In this document: piece by piece, positions 1 to 8,071 of the stretch
Position numbering within the stretch: the first letter of the stretch is position 1
How the letters are laid out: every line of letters starts with the position of its first letter
Assembly (NCBI RefSeq): GCF_001485535.1
Contig: NZ_BCMZ01000002.1
Location: 186,001-250,000, forward strand
From: Halobacterium sp. CBA1132
GTDB lineage: Archaea > Halobacteriota > Halobacteria > Halobacteriales > Halobacteriaceae
Direction of reading: 5' to 3'
Length of the DNA stretch: 64,000 bases
Program-made: the position numbers and the translations under genes
The notes under the pieces: model-generated
What the model saw: the letters and a program-made list of their open reading frames with translations, nothing else
The model's database searches: none
Told to the model about the DNA's origin: nothing

Positions 1-1
1 T

Positions 2-754
2 GAGGTGACGGCGCTCATCGGGCCGAACGGCAGCGGCAAGTCGACGCTGCTGAAAGGGCTCGCGAACCGACTGGAGCCCGACGACGGCCGCGTCCTCTTG
101 GACGGCCAGCGCATCGACTCCTTCGAGTCGAAGGAACTCGCGCGGAGGCTCGGTCGGCTCTCCCAGCAGAATACCGCCCCCGACACCATCAGCGTCGAAG
201 AGCTCGTCGAGCGCGGGCGCTACCCCCATCGCGGGTTCTTCGAATCCCAGACCGACAGCGACGAGCGAGCCGTCGACGAGGCCATCGCGATGGCCGGCGT
301 CGAGCACCTCCGAGACCGCGAGGTCGGCACGCTCAGCGGCGGACAGACGCAACTCGTCTGGATCGCCATGGCGCTCGCCCAGGACACCGACGTGTTGCTG
401 CTAGACGAGCCGACGACGTTCCTCGACCCCCACCACCAGCTCGAAGTGATGCAGATCGTGGAGACGCTACGCGACGGCAGCCAGATGACCGTCGTACTCG
501 TCCTCCACGACATCGCGCAAGCGGCGCGGTACGCCGACAACGTGGTCGCGCTCAAGGACGGCTCGGTGTACGCCCGCGGCCCGCCCGAGGCGGTCATCAC
601 GAAACCGCTCCTCGCGGACGTATTCGATATCGAGGCGACCGTCATTGAGACGGAGTACGGCCCGCAGGTCGTTCCAATCGAACCGCTCGACGACGAATCC
701 GGTCTTTCACAGTCTGAGCCAACCGAAAGCCCTGACTCGCGAGACGAGCTGTAG
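2..754 (+). CDS. ABC transporter ATP-binding protein, iron-siderophore/cobalamin type (5' end outside window)
   Basis: ATPase of a FecCDE/BtuFCD-class importer, working at the inner face of the membrane. The frame is open from base 2, so the gene starts before the window; only the first beta-strand before the Walker A loop (GPNGSGKST) is missing. Q-loop, LSGGQ signature, Walker B with DEPT and the switch histidine (LVLHD) follow in the usual order. After LSGGQ the sequence reads TQLVWIA where most relatives have two arginines (RQR); this is unusual, but the rest is intact. The last 35 residues are acidic and low in complexity. Permease and binding-protein genes would lie upstream, so the substrate cannot be told from this window. 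Confidence 0.9.
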   Translation, partial: EVTALIGPNGSGKSTLLKGLANRLEPDDGRVLLDGQRIDSFESKELARRLGRLSQQNTAPDTISVEELVERGRYPHRGFFESQTDSDERAVDEAIAMAGVEHLRDREVGTLSGGQTQLVWIAMALAQDTDVLLLDEPTTFLDPHHQLEVMQIVETLRDGSQMTVVLVLHDIAQAARYADNVVALKDGSVYARGPPEAVITKPLLADVFDIEATVIETEYGPQVVPIEPLDDESGLSQSEPTESPDSRDEL

Positions 755-927
755 CCCGGCCGCTACAACCCTACCCTCGGGCGCTCGTCTGGCCCGAACG
801 CTCGGCAGTGACCCACTCGGACGGGGCGCGTCCTTGTCCTCGTGGGTTTTCTCGGGTTCGTCTGCGGTGGTGTGCTGTGGAGCGAGCGCTGGGTCGCCAC
901 GCCCGGTGTATTACCCGGTGGTACCGC

Positions 928-936
928 GTATATATT
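928..936 (+). promoter_or_regulatory. TATA box of tenA
   Basis: The AT-rich run GTATATATT stands out in GC-rich DNA about 30 bp before the ATG at 964. This spacing suggests a transcript with a very short leader or none, as is common in haloarchaea. No thiamine-pyrophosphate riboswitch fits in so short a leader. Confidence 0.55.
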
Positions 937-963
937 TCACTGGGTGCCTCATTAGGCCTCTAC

Positions 964-1629
964 ATGAGATTCACGGACGAACTGGAAGCGGTCGCGGACC
1001 CGATCTGGGACGCTATCGCGTCACACCCGATGGTCGAAGCGCTCGGCGACGGCACGCTCGACGAGGCGCCGTTCCGGTACTGGGTCAGGCAGGACTACGT
1101 CTACTTGATCGAATACTCGCGAGTGTTCGCCCACGGCGCGGCGAAAGCCCCCACGCTCGACCGAATGGGGACGTTCGTGGAGCTCTTGGACTCGACGCTG
1201 AACACGGAGATGGACCTCCACCGCGAGTACGCCGCGGCGTTCGACGTCTCGGAAGCGGAGTTGGCGGCAACCGAGCCGTCCCCAACGACCCGGGCGTACA
1301 CCGACTTCCTCGTGCGGGTCGCGGCGACCGGCACGTTCGGCGACCTGGTCGCCGCGCTTCTCCCCTGCATGTGGGGGTTCAACGAGACCGGCAAGCGGCT
1401 CGCCGAGCGCGGCACCCCAGACGACGACCGGTACGCCGAGTGGGTGGACATGTACGCGGGCGCGGAGTTCACCGAGCTGACCGAGTGGTGCAAGGCGCTG
1501 ATGGACGACATCGCCGCGGACGCGACGGACGCGGACCGCGAGCGCTACCGCGACCGCTTCGAAACGTCGGCGCGCTACGAGTACCGCTTCTGGGACGCCG
1601 CTTGGCGACAGGAGGAGTGGTCGCTGTGA
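964..1629 (+). CDS. tenA: TenA-family thiaminase II / aminopyrimidine aminohydrolase
   Basis: Cytoplasmic all-helical enzyme that hydrolyses aminopyrimidines to salvage the pyrimidine half of thiamine; some relatives cleave thiamine itself. At 221 residues it has the normal family length. The key residues fall at or within one position of the Bacillus subtilis TenA numbering: Asp44, Tyr47, Tyr112, nucleophile Cys135 (LLPCMW), Tyr164 and Glu206. The ATG at 964 was chosen because family homology begins there and a TATA box lies about 30 bp upstream; an upstream in-frame start at 808 would add unrelated residues. The NRAMP-related gene follows 52 bp downstream and may be co-transcribed. Confidence 0.92.
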   Translation: MRFTDELEAVADPIWDAIASHPMVEALGDGTLDEAPFRYWVRQDYVYLIEYSRVFAHGAAKAPTLDRMGTFVELLDSTLNTEMDLHREYAAAFDVSEAELAATEPSPTTRAYTDFLVRVAATGTFGDLVAALLPCMWGFNETGKRLAERGTPDDDRYAEWVDMYAGAEFTELTEWCKALMDDIAADATDADRERYRDRFETSARYEYRFWDAAWRQEEWSL

Positions 1630-1681
1630 CCTTCGCCTCCGAGATGTCCGGTCCCGCGCGCGACTACAGGGGTGGTCGCCG

Positions 1682-3016
1682 GTGAGCGACCGGACGGGTG
1701 GCGTGGCGGCCGTGCAGACGCTGCGGGAGTCGCTGGGACGGATGGGGCCGTCGTGGGTCGCCGGCGCAGTCGCCGCGGGCCCGGCGTCGCTGGCGTCACT
1801 CATCACGGCCGGTGGCGCGTACGGCTACGCGCTGTTCTGGGTCGTGGTGCTGTCGGCCGTCGCGGGCGCGTTCGCTCAGTACCTCGCGATGCGGCTGGGG
1901 CTGCTCACTGAACGCGGCATCGTCGCGGTCGTCGAAGCCCACCTCGGCGACGGCTGGGCGTGGCTGCTCGTCTTGGACGTCGTGCTCGCCGCTGGGGCGG
2001 CCCAACTCCTCATCATGAAGACGGTGGCGACCGTCTCCGAGACCATCACCGGCGTCGACGCTCGCCTCTGGGGCGTCGTCTGGGCCGGCGTTCTGGCGGT
2101 CGGCCTCGCCACCCGGGGCTATCGCTTCCTCGAAACGGTGGCGAAAGCGCTGGTCGCCGGCGTCGTCCTCGCGTTTCTCGCGTCGCTGCTCGTCGTGCCC
2201 GTCGACGCCGGCGCCGCCGCGCGTGGCCTCGTCCCCGCGCTCCCAGCCGGCAGCGCGCTGGTCGCCGCGGGCGTCCTCGGTGGCGCCGTCCACATCACCC
2301 TGATCACGATGCACTCGTACACGATGCGCGCCAGAGAGTGGACCGTCGAGGAGTACGGCCTCGCGACGTTCGACGTCGGCGCGTCGATGCTCGTCGCGTT
2401 CGGCGTCTACAGCGTCGCGGTGTTCCTCGTGACGGCGAGCGTCCTCACCACCGGGGACCTCTCGGCCGTCGAGGCCGCTCGCGCGCTCGGCCCGCTCGCC
2501 GGCCGGTACGCGGAGTGGCTGTTCCTCTTCGGCTTGCTCGGCGCCGCCGTCTCGACGCTCGGCGGGAATACGATTGCCCCGCCGTTCCTCGTCGCGGACA
2601 AGCTGGGGTGGGGTACCACCGTCGAGGACGACCGCTACCGGGGGCTGCTGGTCGCCGCCGCACTCTTGTCCGCCCCGGGCGTGTTCATCGGCGGCCCGGT
2701 CCTCAGCCAGCTGGCGCTCGTGCTCGCCATCGGCACTGTCGGCACGCCGTTCGCCGTCGTAGTCGTGCTCTACCTCCTGAACTCCGCGGCGGTCCCCGAG
2801 GCCCCCTCGACGCTCACGAACCTCGGCGGCCTCGCGCTGCTGGCGGTCACCGGCGCGCTCGCCGCGAACTTCGTCGCCGAACAGGTCGCGGGCGGCGTCG
2901 ACACCCTCTCGGGGGCCATCCTCGCGTTCGCCGTCGTCCTCACCGCCGCGACGGTCGCGCTCGTCGCGAAGTACGCTCGCCTGTCGATGGCCGGCCCCGC
3001 CGCGTCCAATGAGTGA
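1682..3016 (+). CDS. NRAMP-related membrane transporter lacking the canonical metal-binding motifs
   Basis: Polytopic membrane protein of 444 residues with about 11 hydrophobic segments and the overall NRAMP layout. The two helices that bind metal in true NRAMP transporters differ: the DPGN of helix 1 is replaced by AGPASLASL, and the MPHN of helix 6 by ITLI, although the following HSYTMR resembles the usual family continuation. It may therefore carry something other than Mn2+ or Fe2+, or bind metal differently. It starts at a GTG, lies 52 bp after tenA and overlaps the next gene by 8 bp, suggesting one transcript. The substrate is unknown; a link to thiamine salvage would only be inference from position. 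Confidence 0.75.
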   Translation: MSDRTGGVAAVQTLRESLGRMGPSWVAGAVAAGPASLASLITAGGAYGYALFWVVVLSAVAGAFAQYLAMRLGLLTERGIVAVVEAHLGDGWAWLLVLDVVLAAGAAQLLIMKTVATVSETITGVDARLWGVVWAGVLAVGLATRGYRFLETVAKALVAGVVLAFLASLLVVPVDAGAAARGLVPALPAGSALVAAGVLGGAVHITLITMHSYTMRAREWTVEEYGLATFDVGASMLVAFGVYSVAVFLVTASVLTTGDLSAVEAARALGPLAGRYAEWLFLFGLLGAAVSTLGGNTIAPPFLVADKLGWGTTVEDDRYRGLLVAAALLSAPGVFIGGPVLSQLALVLAIGTVGTPFAVVVVLYLLNSAAVPEAPSTLTNLGGLALLAVTGALAANFVAEQVAGGVDTLSGAILAFAVVLTAATVALVAKYARLSMAGPAASNE

Positions 3017-3578
3017 CTGTTGCGTCCCCCTCGAGGGGTCGACACTCCTCGTCGGCCCCTCGCAGGCCGGGAAAACCCGACGCACCGCCCGCGCCCTCGA
3101 CGCGTGGACCGATCGGCACGGCGCCGCCGGCGTCGTCGTCCTCGAATTCGCGCCCGAAGTCGAACGGGACGGGGCGCTGCTCGGCGGCCGCCTCGACCGC
3201 TTCACGCCGGTCCCCGACGACGCTTGGCACGGCGTTCTGGACGCGCACGCACCGCGAACTGCGGGCGAGACCGACGCGGAGGCCGCCGCGCTCGCCGCAG
3301 ACAACGCGGACCGCGCGACCCGTCTCCTCGACGCCGCGCCCGACGACCCCGCTGCCGTCTTCGTCAACGACGCGACCATCCCCCTCCAAGCCGACGTCAT
3401 CGCCCCGCGTCGGCTCGCGACCTACTGCGAGCAGGCTCGCTGTGCGGTCCTGAACGCCTACGACGGGGAGTCGCTCGGCACCGACGACCCGGTCTCACGG
3501 CGCGAGCGCGAGGCACTCGCGGCACTCCGAGCGTGGGCCGACCGAACCCGCGAACTATCGACGGTCGCCGATTGCTGA
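3009..3578 (+). CDS. Small P-loop protein, function unknown
   Basis: Protein of 189 residues that begins almost at once with a Walker A loop (GPSQAGKT, about residues 16-23), followed by an acidic alpha/beta body. A likely Walker B strand is AAVFVNDA near residue 120. It resembles small haloarchaeal NTPase-fold proteins rather than a named enzyme. The ATG overlaps the 3' end of the NRAMP-related gene by 8 bp (shared AATGAGTGA), indicating translational coupling. No partner enzyme or transport role can be assigned from the sequence. Confidence 0.7.
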   Translation: MSDCCVPLEGSTLLVGPSQAGKTRRTARALDAWTDRHGAAGVVVLEFAPEVERDGALLGGRLDRFTPVPDDAWHGVLDAHAPRTAGETDAEAAALAADNADRATRLLDAAPDDPAAVFVNDATIPLQADVIAPRRLATYCEQARCAVLNAYDGESLGTDDPVSRREREALAALRAWADRTRELSTVADC

Positions 3579-3852
3579 AGTCGTCGCGGCCTCCGCATCT
3601 CGGACCGCGAAACGGTTGCGTCTCGGCTAGCAGCAGTCCCTCGACCGGTTTCTTATTCACGGAGATGCCCCTGCAGCTGGAGTGACTGAATCGGTAAGTA
3701 GGGATACGTATTGACCGCTGTGAGCCCTACCAGTTTCAGATGAAGCTTAGAGCGACGCGCAAGATGTAGGGCGCATATGTAGCATCAACTTCGGACGGTA
3801 TTAACAGCTATTAACCGAGATGAAAATAAACTGGAGGAGGAGTCGGGACGGA

Positions 3853-4521
3853 CTATATGAAGTCGTCAATCGAACGAATCATCGAGCCCGTAGGATAATG
3901 CACTGGTGACTCTCCTCCCCTAGAACAGGATGCATGAACGTACTCCCCATGTTTGTTCTTTTCCAGGTCGAGGAGCCCCTCTTTGTTTGAGATATTCTGG
4001 AGGATACTTTCGGTGACTTTCTGAGCTGCCTCTTCTGCAATATAGTCTTTAATTTTCCCACGGATGATCTTCTCAGGATTCCCCAATTTGCTAAGTTCGC
4101 CATACAATCTAACTCCGGTGAAGGTTGTATTCGCCCAATTAATCACCGATTTCCCACAGTCAGGGCATTTCCCGAATGTTTCTTCGACTACTTCTTTAAT
4201 CGTTTTCTCAGCTTGGTATTCAAGCTCGCTGGTATCGATAGAACCTGATGCTTCTTTGACCGCTTGTTCATATAGACTCGCATAACGGTTTGCCGCGATG
4301 GCCTTATCGAGAGGTTTGGCGATATAGTTGGCTTCGTGGTCCATCCCTTCGTCTATCGGACCCCAATTCTGGGCTTTGATTCGACGGTGACTACCTCGCT
4401 CGCTCACAACCACCGGGACAGTATCGGTGCGACCTGTAGGATCACCGCCGTGGATAACAATCGCAGGTTGTTTGTCATTGATTTCAACTACTTCGCCGGT
4501 TTCAAGCTTGTTGGAGGTCAT
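3853..4521 (-). CDS. Hypothetical protein with one CxxC pair
   Basis: Protein of 222 residues I do not recognise. It is soluble and mostly helical in its middle part, with a single CPDC pair near residue 120 and a lone Cys-Ser-Arg near the C-terminus that could complete a metal site. The DNA is clearly richer in A+T than the genes on either side, with lysine and isoleucine codons unusual for the rest of the window, so it was probably acquired by transfer. Its ATG overlaps the stop of the gene before it by one base (TAATG), so the two form an operon. Confidence 0.7.
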   Translation of the reverse strand: MTSNKLETGEVVEINDKQPAIVIHGGDPTGRTDTVPVVVSERGSHRRIKAQNWGPIDEGMDHEANYIAKPLDKAIAANRYASLYEQAVKEASGSIDTSELEYQAEKTIKEVVEETFGKCPDCGKSVINWANTTFTGVRLYGELSKLGNPEKIIRGKIKDYIAEEAAQKVTESILQNISNKEGLLDLEKNKHGEYVHASCSRGGESPVHYPTGSMIRSIDDFI

Positions 4522-4940
4522 TATCGGAGAGCCTCAAGTCTATCTCGCACGTACCTAATACGCTTGATCAGTCCGCCGCTTGGCCCACTATTGCTCACGT
4601 TGATATCAGAGGGTTCTCTCGTTTCTAATTCGTTTCCGACATGGCAGAGGGTTCGGACAGCGTTACCGTGGGTGGTTGCTCTTGAGTCTCGCCCATCTGG
4701 TGAGAAACTATCGACTGACTCCGGGTCACGTTTATAGTCTGGTGGTAGCCAAATACTCTCTTCTATTTCAGTAACAAGCTCAAGTAGTTTTTCTGCTGTT
4801 TCAGGTGAGGGTTTGTGCATCGGGCTATCCTTCGGATCTTCGGCTATTCCCTCCTCTATATCTGCTTCTAGTATTTCAGCTGCTTGAGCAGCTTTTTCGT
4901 AGCCACGTTGGTAATCTGACTCCTTAATGTAGTCTTCCAT
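4521..4940 (-). CDS. Hypothetical protein, first gene of an AT-rich two-gene insert
   Basis: Acidic, helical 139-residue protein without a motif I recognise. It shares the AT-rich base composition of the downstream gene and the TAATG overlap shows they are translated together. Flanking intergenic DNA (3579-3852 and 4941-5211) is also AT-rich and holds no gene I can support. The pair looks like the cargo or remnant of a small mobile island between the GC-rich tenA region and the dehydrogenase genes. Confidence 0.65.
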   Translation of the reverse strand: MEDYIKESDYQRGYEKAAQAAEILEADIEEGIAEDPKDSPMHKPSPETAEKLLELVTEIEESIWLPPDYKRDPESVDSFSPDGRDSRATTHGNAVRTLCHVGNELETREPSDINVSNSGPSGGLIKRIRYVRDRLEALR

Positions 4941-5211
4941 TTTGATATCCTAATCTAATATGTTCTCTTATTGATTTAAAGTTTGATAATTTTACCATAC
5001 CGATTTGCGGCTTTGGATCGCAACAGATACTCTCGTGCAAAGGAAACGGTAGAAGGTGAAGCAGATAGCTGCTGCATACACGCTCTATATCTTACATCGG
5101 GATCTTACCAGTTAGTGGATGGGGCGGCGTATTTCGTGTCAGATTGTTTCCTCCACTAACCGCGCGTTTCACCGTATCTATCGAATGAAGAAACCGCGCT
5201 AGCAACTACCG

Positions 5212-6282
5212 TTAGTGGTCCAGTTCGACGCGGCTGCCGCGCTCGGCGGACTCGTAGAGCGCGCGGATGGCGCGCATGTCGACCATGCTGTGTTCGCCGT
5301 CCGGTTCGGGATCGAGCCCGCGCAGGAGGCGATTGCCGAAGTAGTCGAACTCCTCGCGCATCTGGTCGACCGGCTCCGGGCGGAACTCGCCCTCGATGCC
5401 CGGTCCGGACACCCGCAGCACTTTCTGCGTGTTCGGGAAGAACAGCCCTTCGATGCTCAGTTCGCCCTCCGTGCCGACGAACCGGAGACTCGACGACAGC
5501 GCCGCGCTGTGGGAGACCGTACACGACGCGAGCGTGCCCTCGGAGAACTCAAGCTGGAACGCCCCGTGTTCGTCAGTGCCCTCGTAGGCGGGCTGCTCGG
5601 ACTCCGTCCGGGCGTACACCGCCTGCGGGTCCTCCTCGAGGATGAACCGAATCGTGTTCAGCGGGTAGACGCCGATGTCGTTGAGCGTCGTCCCGCCCGC
5701 CAGCTCCGGGTCGAAGCGCCAGCTCGTCTCGTCGACGGAGTCGAGAATCGTGTCCGACATGTGCCCGACCACCGAGACGACGTCGCCGATGGCGCCCTCT
5801 CGAATCAGCTCTCGGGCGCGGCGAGCGACGGGTTCGGTCTGGAGCCGGTAGGCGACCATCAGCGGCACGTCCGCCTCGCGGCAGGCGTCGACGGTCGCCT
5901 GCGCGTCCTCGACGCTCGCTTCCAAGGGCTTCTCGCAGAGGATCGCCTTCTCCTGTGCGGCCGCGGCTTCGACGTGCTCGCGGTGGAACCCGTTCGGCGT
6001 GCAGACGTACACCGCGTCGTACGCGTCGCTCGCCTCGCCGTCGGCGTACTCGTCGTACGTGAGCGTCGCTTCGATGCCCTCCAAGTCGGCCGCGACGTCC
6101 TCGGCCTTCTCCGTGCTGGAACTGACCAGCGCCGTCGTCGTGCAGTAGTCTGCGTCTTCGACGGCGGGAATCGCCTGCTCGCGCGTCCACCAGCCGAGCC
6201 CGACCATGGCGAATCGGATCGGCTCGGCGTCGGTTGGCTCCTCCCAGTCACGGCCACTGAAGCTGTCGAGGTCGAATTTCAT
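5212..6282 (-). CDS. Gfo/Idh/MocA oxidoreductase, resembling haloarchaeal D-xylose 1-dehydrogenase
   Basis: NAD(P)-dependent sugar dehydrogenase of 356 residues. The N-terminal Rossmann fold has a glycine motif MVGLGWW about 30 residues from the start, then the diagnostic EKP (LCEKPLEA) with the catalytic lysine, and a DIGVYPLN segment whose Asp and Tyr complete the active site. Sequence style matches the haloarchaeal xylose dehydrogenase (XacA/Gfo6) group, but substrate cannot be fixed from sequence. The ATG at 6282 was preferred over the upstream in-frame start at 6462, because the extra 60 residues look like translated leader DNA. No other xylose-pathway gene is adjacent, which weakens the xylose assignment. 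Confidence 0.85.
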   Translation of the reverse strand: MKFDLDSFSGRDWEEPTDAEPIRFAMVGLGWWTREQAIPAVEDADYCTTTALVSSSTEKAEDVAADLEGIEATLTYDEYADGEASDAYDAVYVCTPNGFHREHVEAAAAQEKAILCEKPLEASVEDAQATVDACREADVPLMVAYRLQTEPVARRARELIREGAIGDVVSVVGHMSDTILDSVDETSWRFDPELAGGTTLNDIGVYPLNTIRFILEEDPQAVYARTESEQPAYEGTDEHGAFQLEFSEGTLASCTVSHSAALSSSLRFVGTEGELSIEGLFFPNTQKVLRVSGPGIEGEFRPEPVDQMREEFDYFGNRLLRGLDPEPDGEHSMVDMRAIRALYESAERGSRVELDH

Positions 6283-6506
6283 GGACGACACATTCCACCC
6301 ACGACAGATAGAGTTCACGTATGACATGAACGACCAATCCGTGGGCTGTGTATAATGGCGTTCTACTCGCCGTGTCGGAATTTTTCGATACCAGGGCCTG
6401 ATGGCGGAACGCTGCATCCAGCAGCTCGGCAAGCTCCCTAAATCGTCCCCGAGCATGGCCACTCGAGCGTGACAAGATTGAATACCCGACGCGGTGTGGA
6501 GCCACT

Positions 6507-7445
6507 ATGTCCGACACCGAGCCGTTGGAACGCCTCTGTGTCCACGAAAGCATCGACGAAAAGGTCCCCATCGGCTCGTTTGTCGATGCGCTGAACCACC
6601 TCCCGGTTCCTGTTGAGGTGATTGACGACGACGCAGAGCTCGAGGAGACGGATGCTGTCGCTTCCTATCGTCCTCGCGAGTGTTTTCTCGCTGCGGGCTG
6701 GGTCCACTGTCTCCGGGCTGGGTACGATGAATTCGATACAGACGCGTACGAGAGCAGCGGAACGCCGTTGACGAATAGCACGGGAATTCATGCGACGACA
6801 GTCGGCGAGCTCGTAGCCGGATATATGCTCATGTTCGCGCGTCGAATGCACGTGTACCGCGACCAGCAGAATCAGCGGCAGTGGTACGATCCGCCGTACG
6901 ATCAGCCGTTCACTGTTGCTGGTGAAACGGTGTGTGTCGTCGGGCTCGGGACCATCGGCCGGGGCGTCGCAGAGTATGCCGACGGCATCGGTATGGACGT
7001 GATCGGTGTTCGACGGTCTGACGAGGCTGTGCGGCACGTCTCGACAATTTACTCGCCGGCAGACCTGCACGAGGCTATCGGCGAGGCCCGATTTGTCGTC
7101 GCGGCGGTTCCAAAGACGCCGGAGACAGAAGGACTGTTCTCGACGGCGGAGTTCCGGCAAATGCGCACTGACGCCTATCTAATTAACGTCGCTCGAGGAC
7201 CGGTCGTAGACCAGAACGCGCTCGTCGGCGCGTTAGAGAACGACGCTATCGCTGGCGCTGGCCTCGACGTGTTCGATACCGAACCGCTTCCGGAGACGTC
7301 CCCGCTGTGGGACTTCGAGGAGGTCATCATTTCTCCCCACGAGGGGTCGTCAACGAATCGCTACCACCACGACCTCGCGGACTTGGTTGTAGAGATATTC
7401 GACCAGTATCAATCGGGAGTCCCGCTCCGGAACCGCGTCGCCTAA
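6507..7445 (+). CDS. D-isomer-specific 2-hydroxyacid dehydrogenase
   Basis: NAD(H)-dependent reductase of 2-keto acids such as glyoxylate, hydroxypyruvate or related compounds. It has 312 residues with the split catalytic domain of the family: NAD-binding GLGTIGRG at 147-154 and the catalytic triad Arg230 (NVARGP), Glu259 (DTEPLP) and His278 (SPHEG). The gene is divergent from the Gfo/Idh gene with 224 bp between starts. Substrate is unknown; a paired role with the neighbouring dehydrogenase in sugar-acid metabolism is possible but unproved. Confidence 0.9.
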   Translation: MSDTEPLERLCVHESIDEKVPIGSFVDALNHLPVPVEVIDDDAELEETDAVASYRPRECFLAAGWVHCLRAGYDEFDTDAYESSGTPLTNSTGIHATTVGELVAGYMLMFARRMHVYRDQQNQRQWYDPPYDQPFTVAGETVCVVGLGTIGRGVAEYADGIGMDVIGVRRSDEAVRHVSTIYSPADLHEAIGEARFVVAAVPKTPETEGLFSTAEFRQMRTDAYLINVARGPVVDQNALVGALENDAIAGAGLDVFDTEPLPETSPLWDFEEVIISPHEGSSTNRYHHDLADLVVEIFDQYQSGVPLRNRVA

Positions 7446-7584
7446 CTGACGTTCCGCCCTCCCTCGCGCACAAAGCCGGCTGGGGGCTGTGAGTTCGGTT
7501 GCGGTAGAGTTCCGCGCTCGGCCGAAAAGCAGTTCCCAACCGGTGGTGTCGAGCGACGCAGCAGCGGAAAGGCTAATATTCTGG

Positions 7585-8028
7585 CTATCTGCTCGCTAGG
7601 ACAACGGGACAGGCGGCGTTCAGTAGTACGCTCTGTGCGGTACTCCCGAAGATGACCTTTCCAACCGGTGATTTTCCTTTGCCACCGATAACGAGGTACC
7701 GGGGGTCAGTGCGCTCGACTTCTGCCAGGATTTTGTCTGTCGGGTCGCCGATGCGTCCCTGCGTTTCGACTCGATCGGAGTCGTACTCGTCGAGAGATTC
7801 GTGGACGGCCTGCCGGGCAATCTCGGCAGCGCTTTGCTCCTCGCGGCTGATGGTGAAACTCTCGGATGCCGGCGTGCCTTTGAGCGCTGCCTTGTGTTCG
7901 TTGAAGTCCTCCTTTGGAATGACGTGGAGAACTAGCAGTTGCTCGTCGTACGCCGTCGCGAGGCCGTACCCGAGCTCGAGTATCTCGTTCGATTCCAGTT
8001 CTTGTCCAACCGCTGTGAGTATCGTCAT
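7585..8028 (-). CDS. Universal stress protein, UspA family
   Basis: Single-domain Usp of 147 residues with an alpha/beta nucleotide-binding fold. The C-terminal ATP-binding signature is clear: GGKGKSPVGKVIFGS followed by a small-residue helix and PVV. Proteins of this type are usually cytoplasmic dimers induced by stress. It is a stand-alone gene on the minus strand, 43 bp beyond the 3' end of the CNNM-type gene, and could be read from that transcript. No target can be named. Confidence 0.92.
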   Translation of the reverse strand: MTILTAVGQELESNEILELGYGLATAYDEQLLVLHVIPKEDFNEHKAALKGTPASESFTISREEQSAAEIARQAVHESLDEYDSDRVETQGRIGDPTDKILAEVERTDPRYLVIGGKGKSPVGKVIFGSTAQSVLLNAACPVVLASR

Positions 8029-8071
8029 GTATTTTCTCCGTTGGTAGGTCGGTGCGAGGCAATCAGTGTCA

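Noticed and set aside
1796-3400. Minus-strand open frame of 534 codons
   Set aside because: It lies antisense to the NRAMP-related and P-loop genes, is rich in Arg, Gly and Glu, and has no family resemblance; long antisense frames are usual in GC-rich haloarchaeal DNA.
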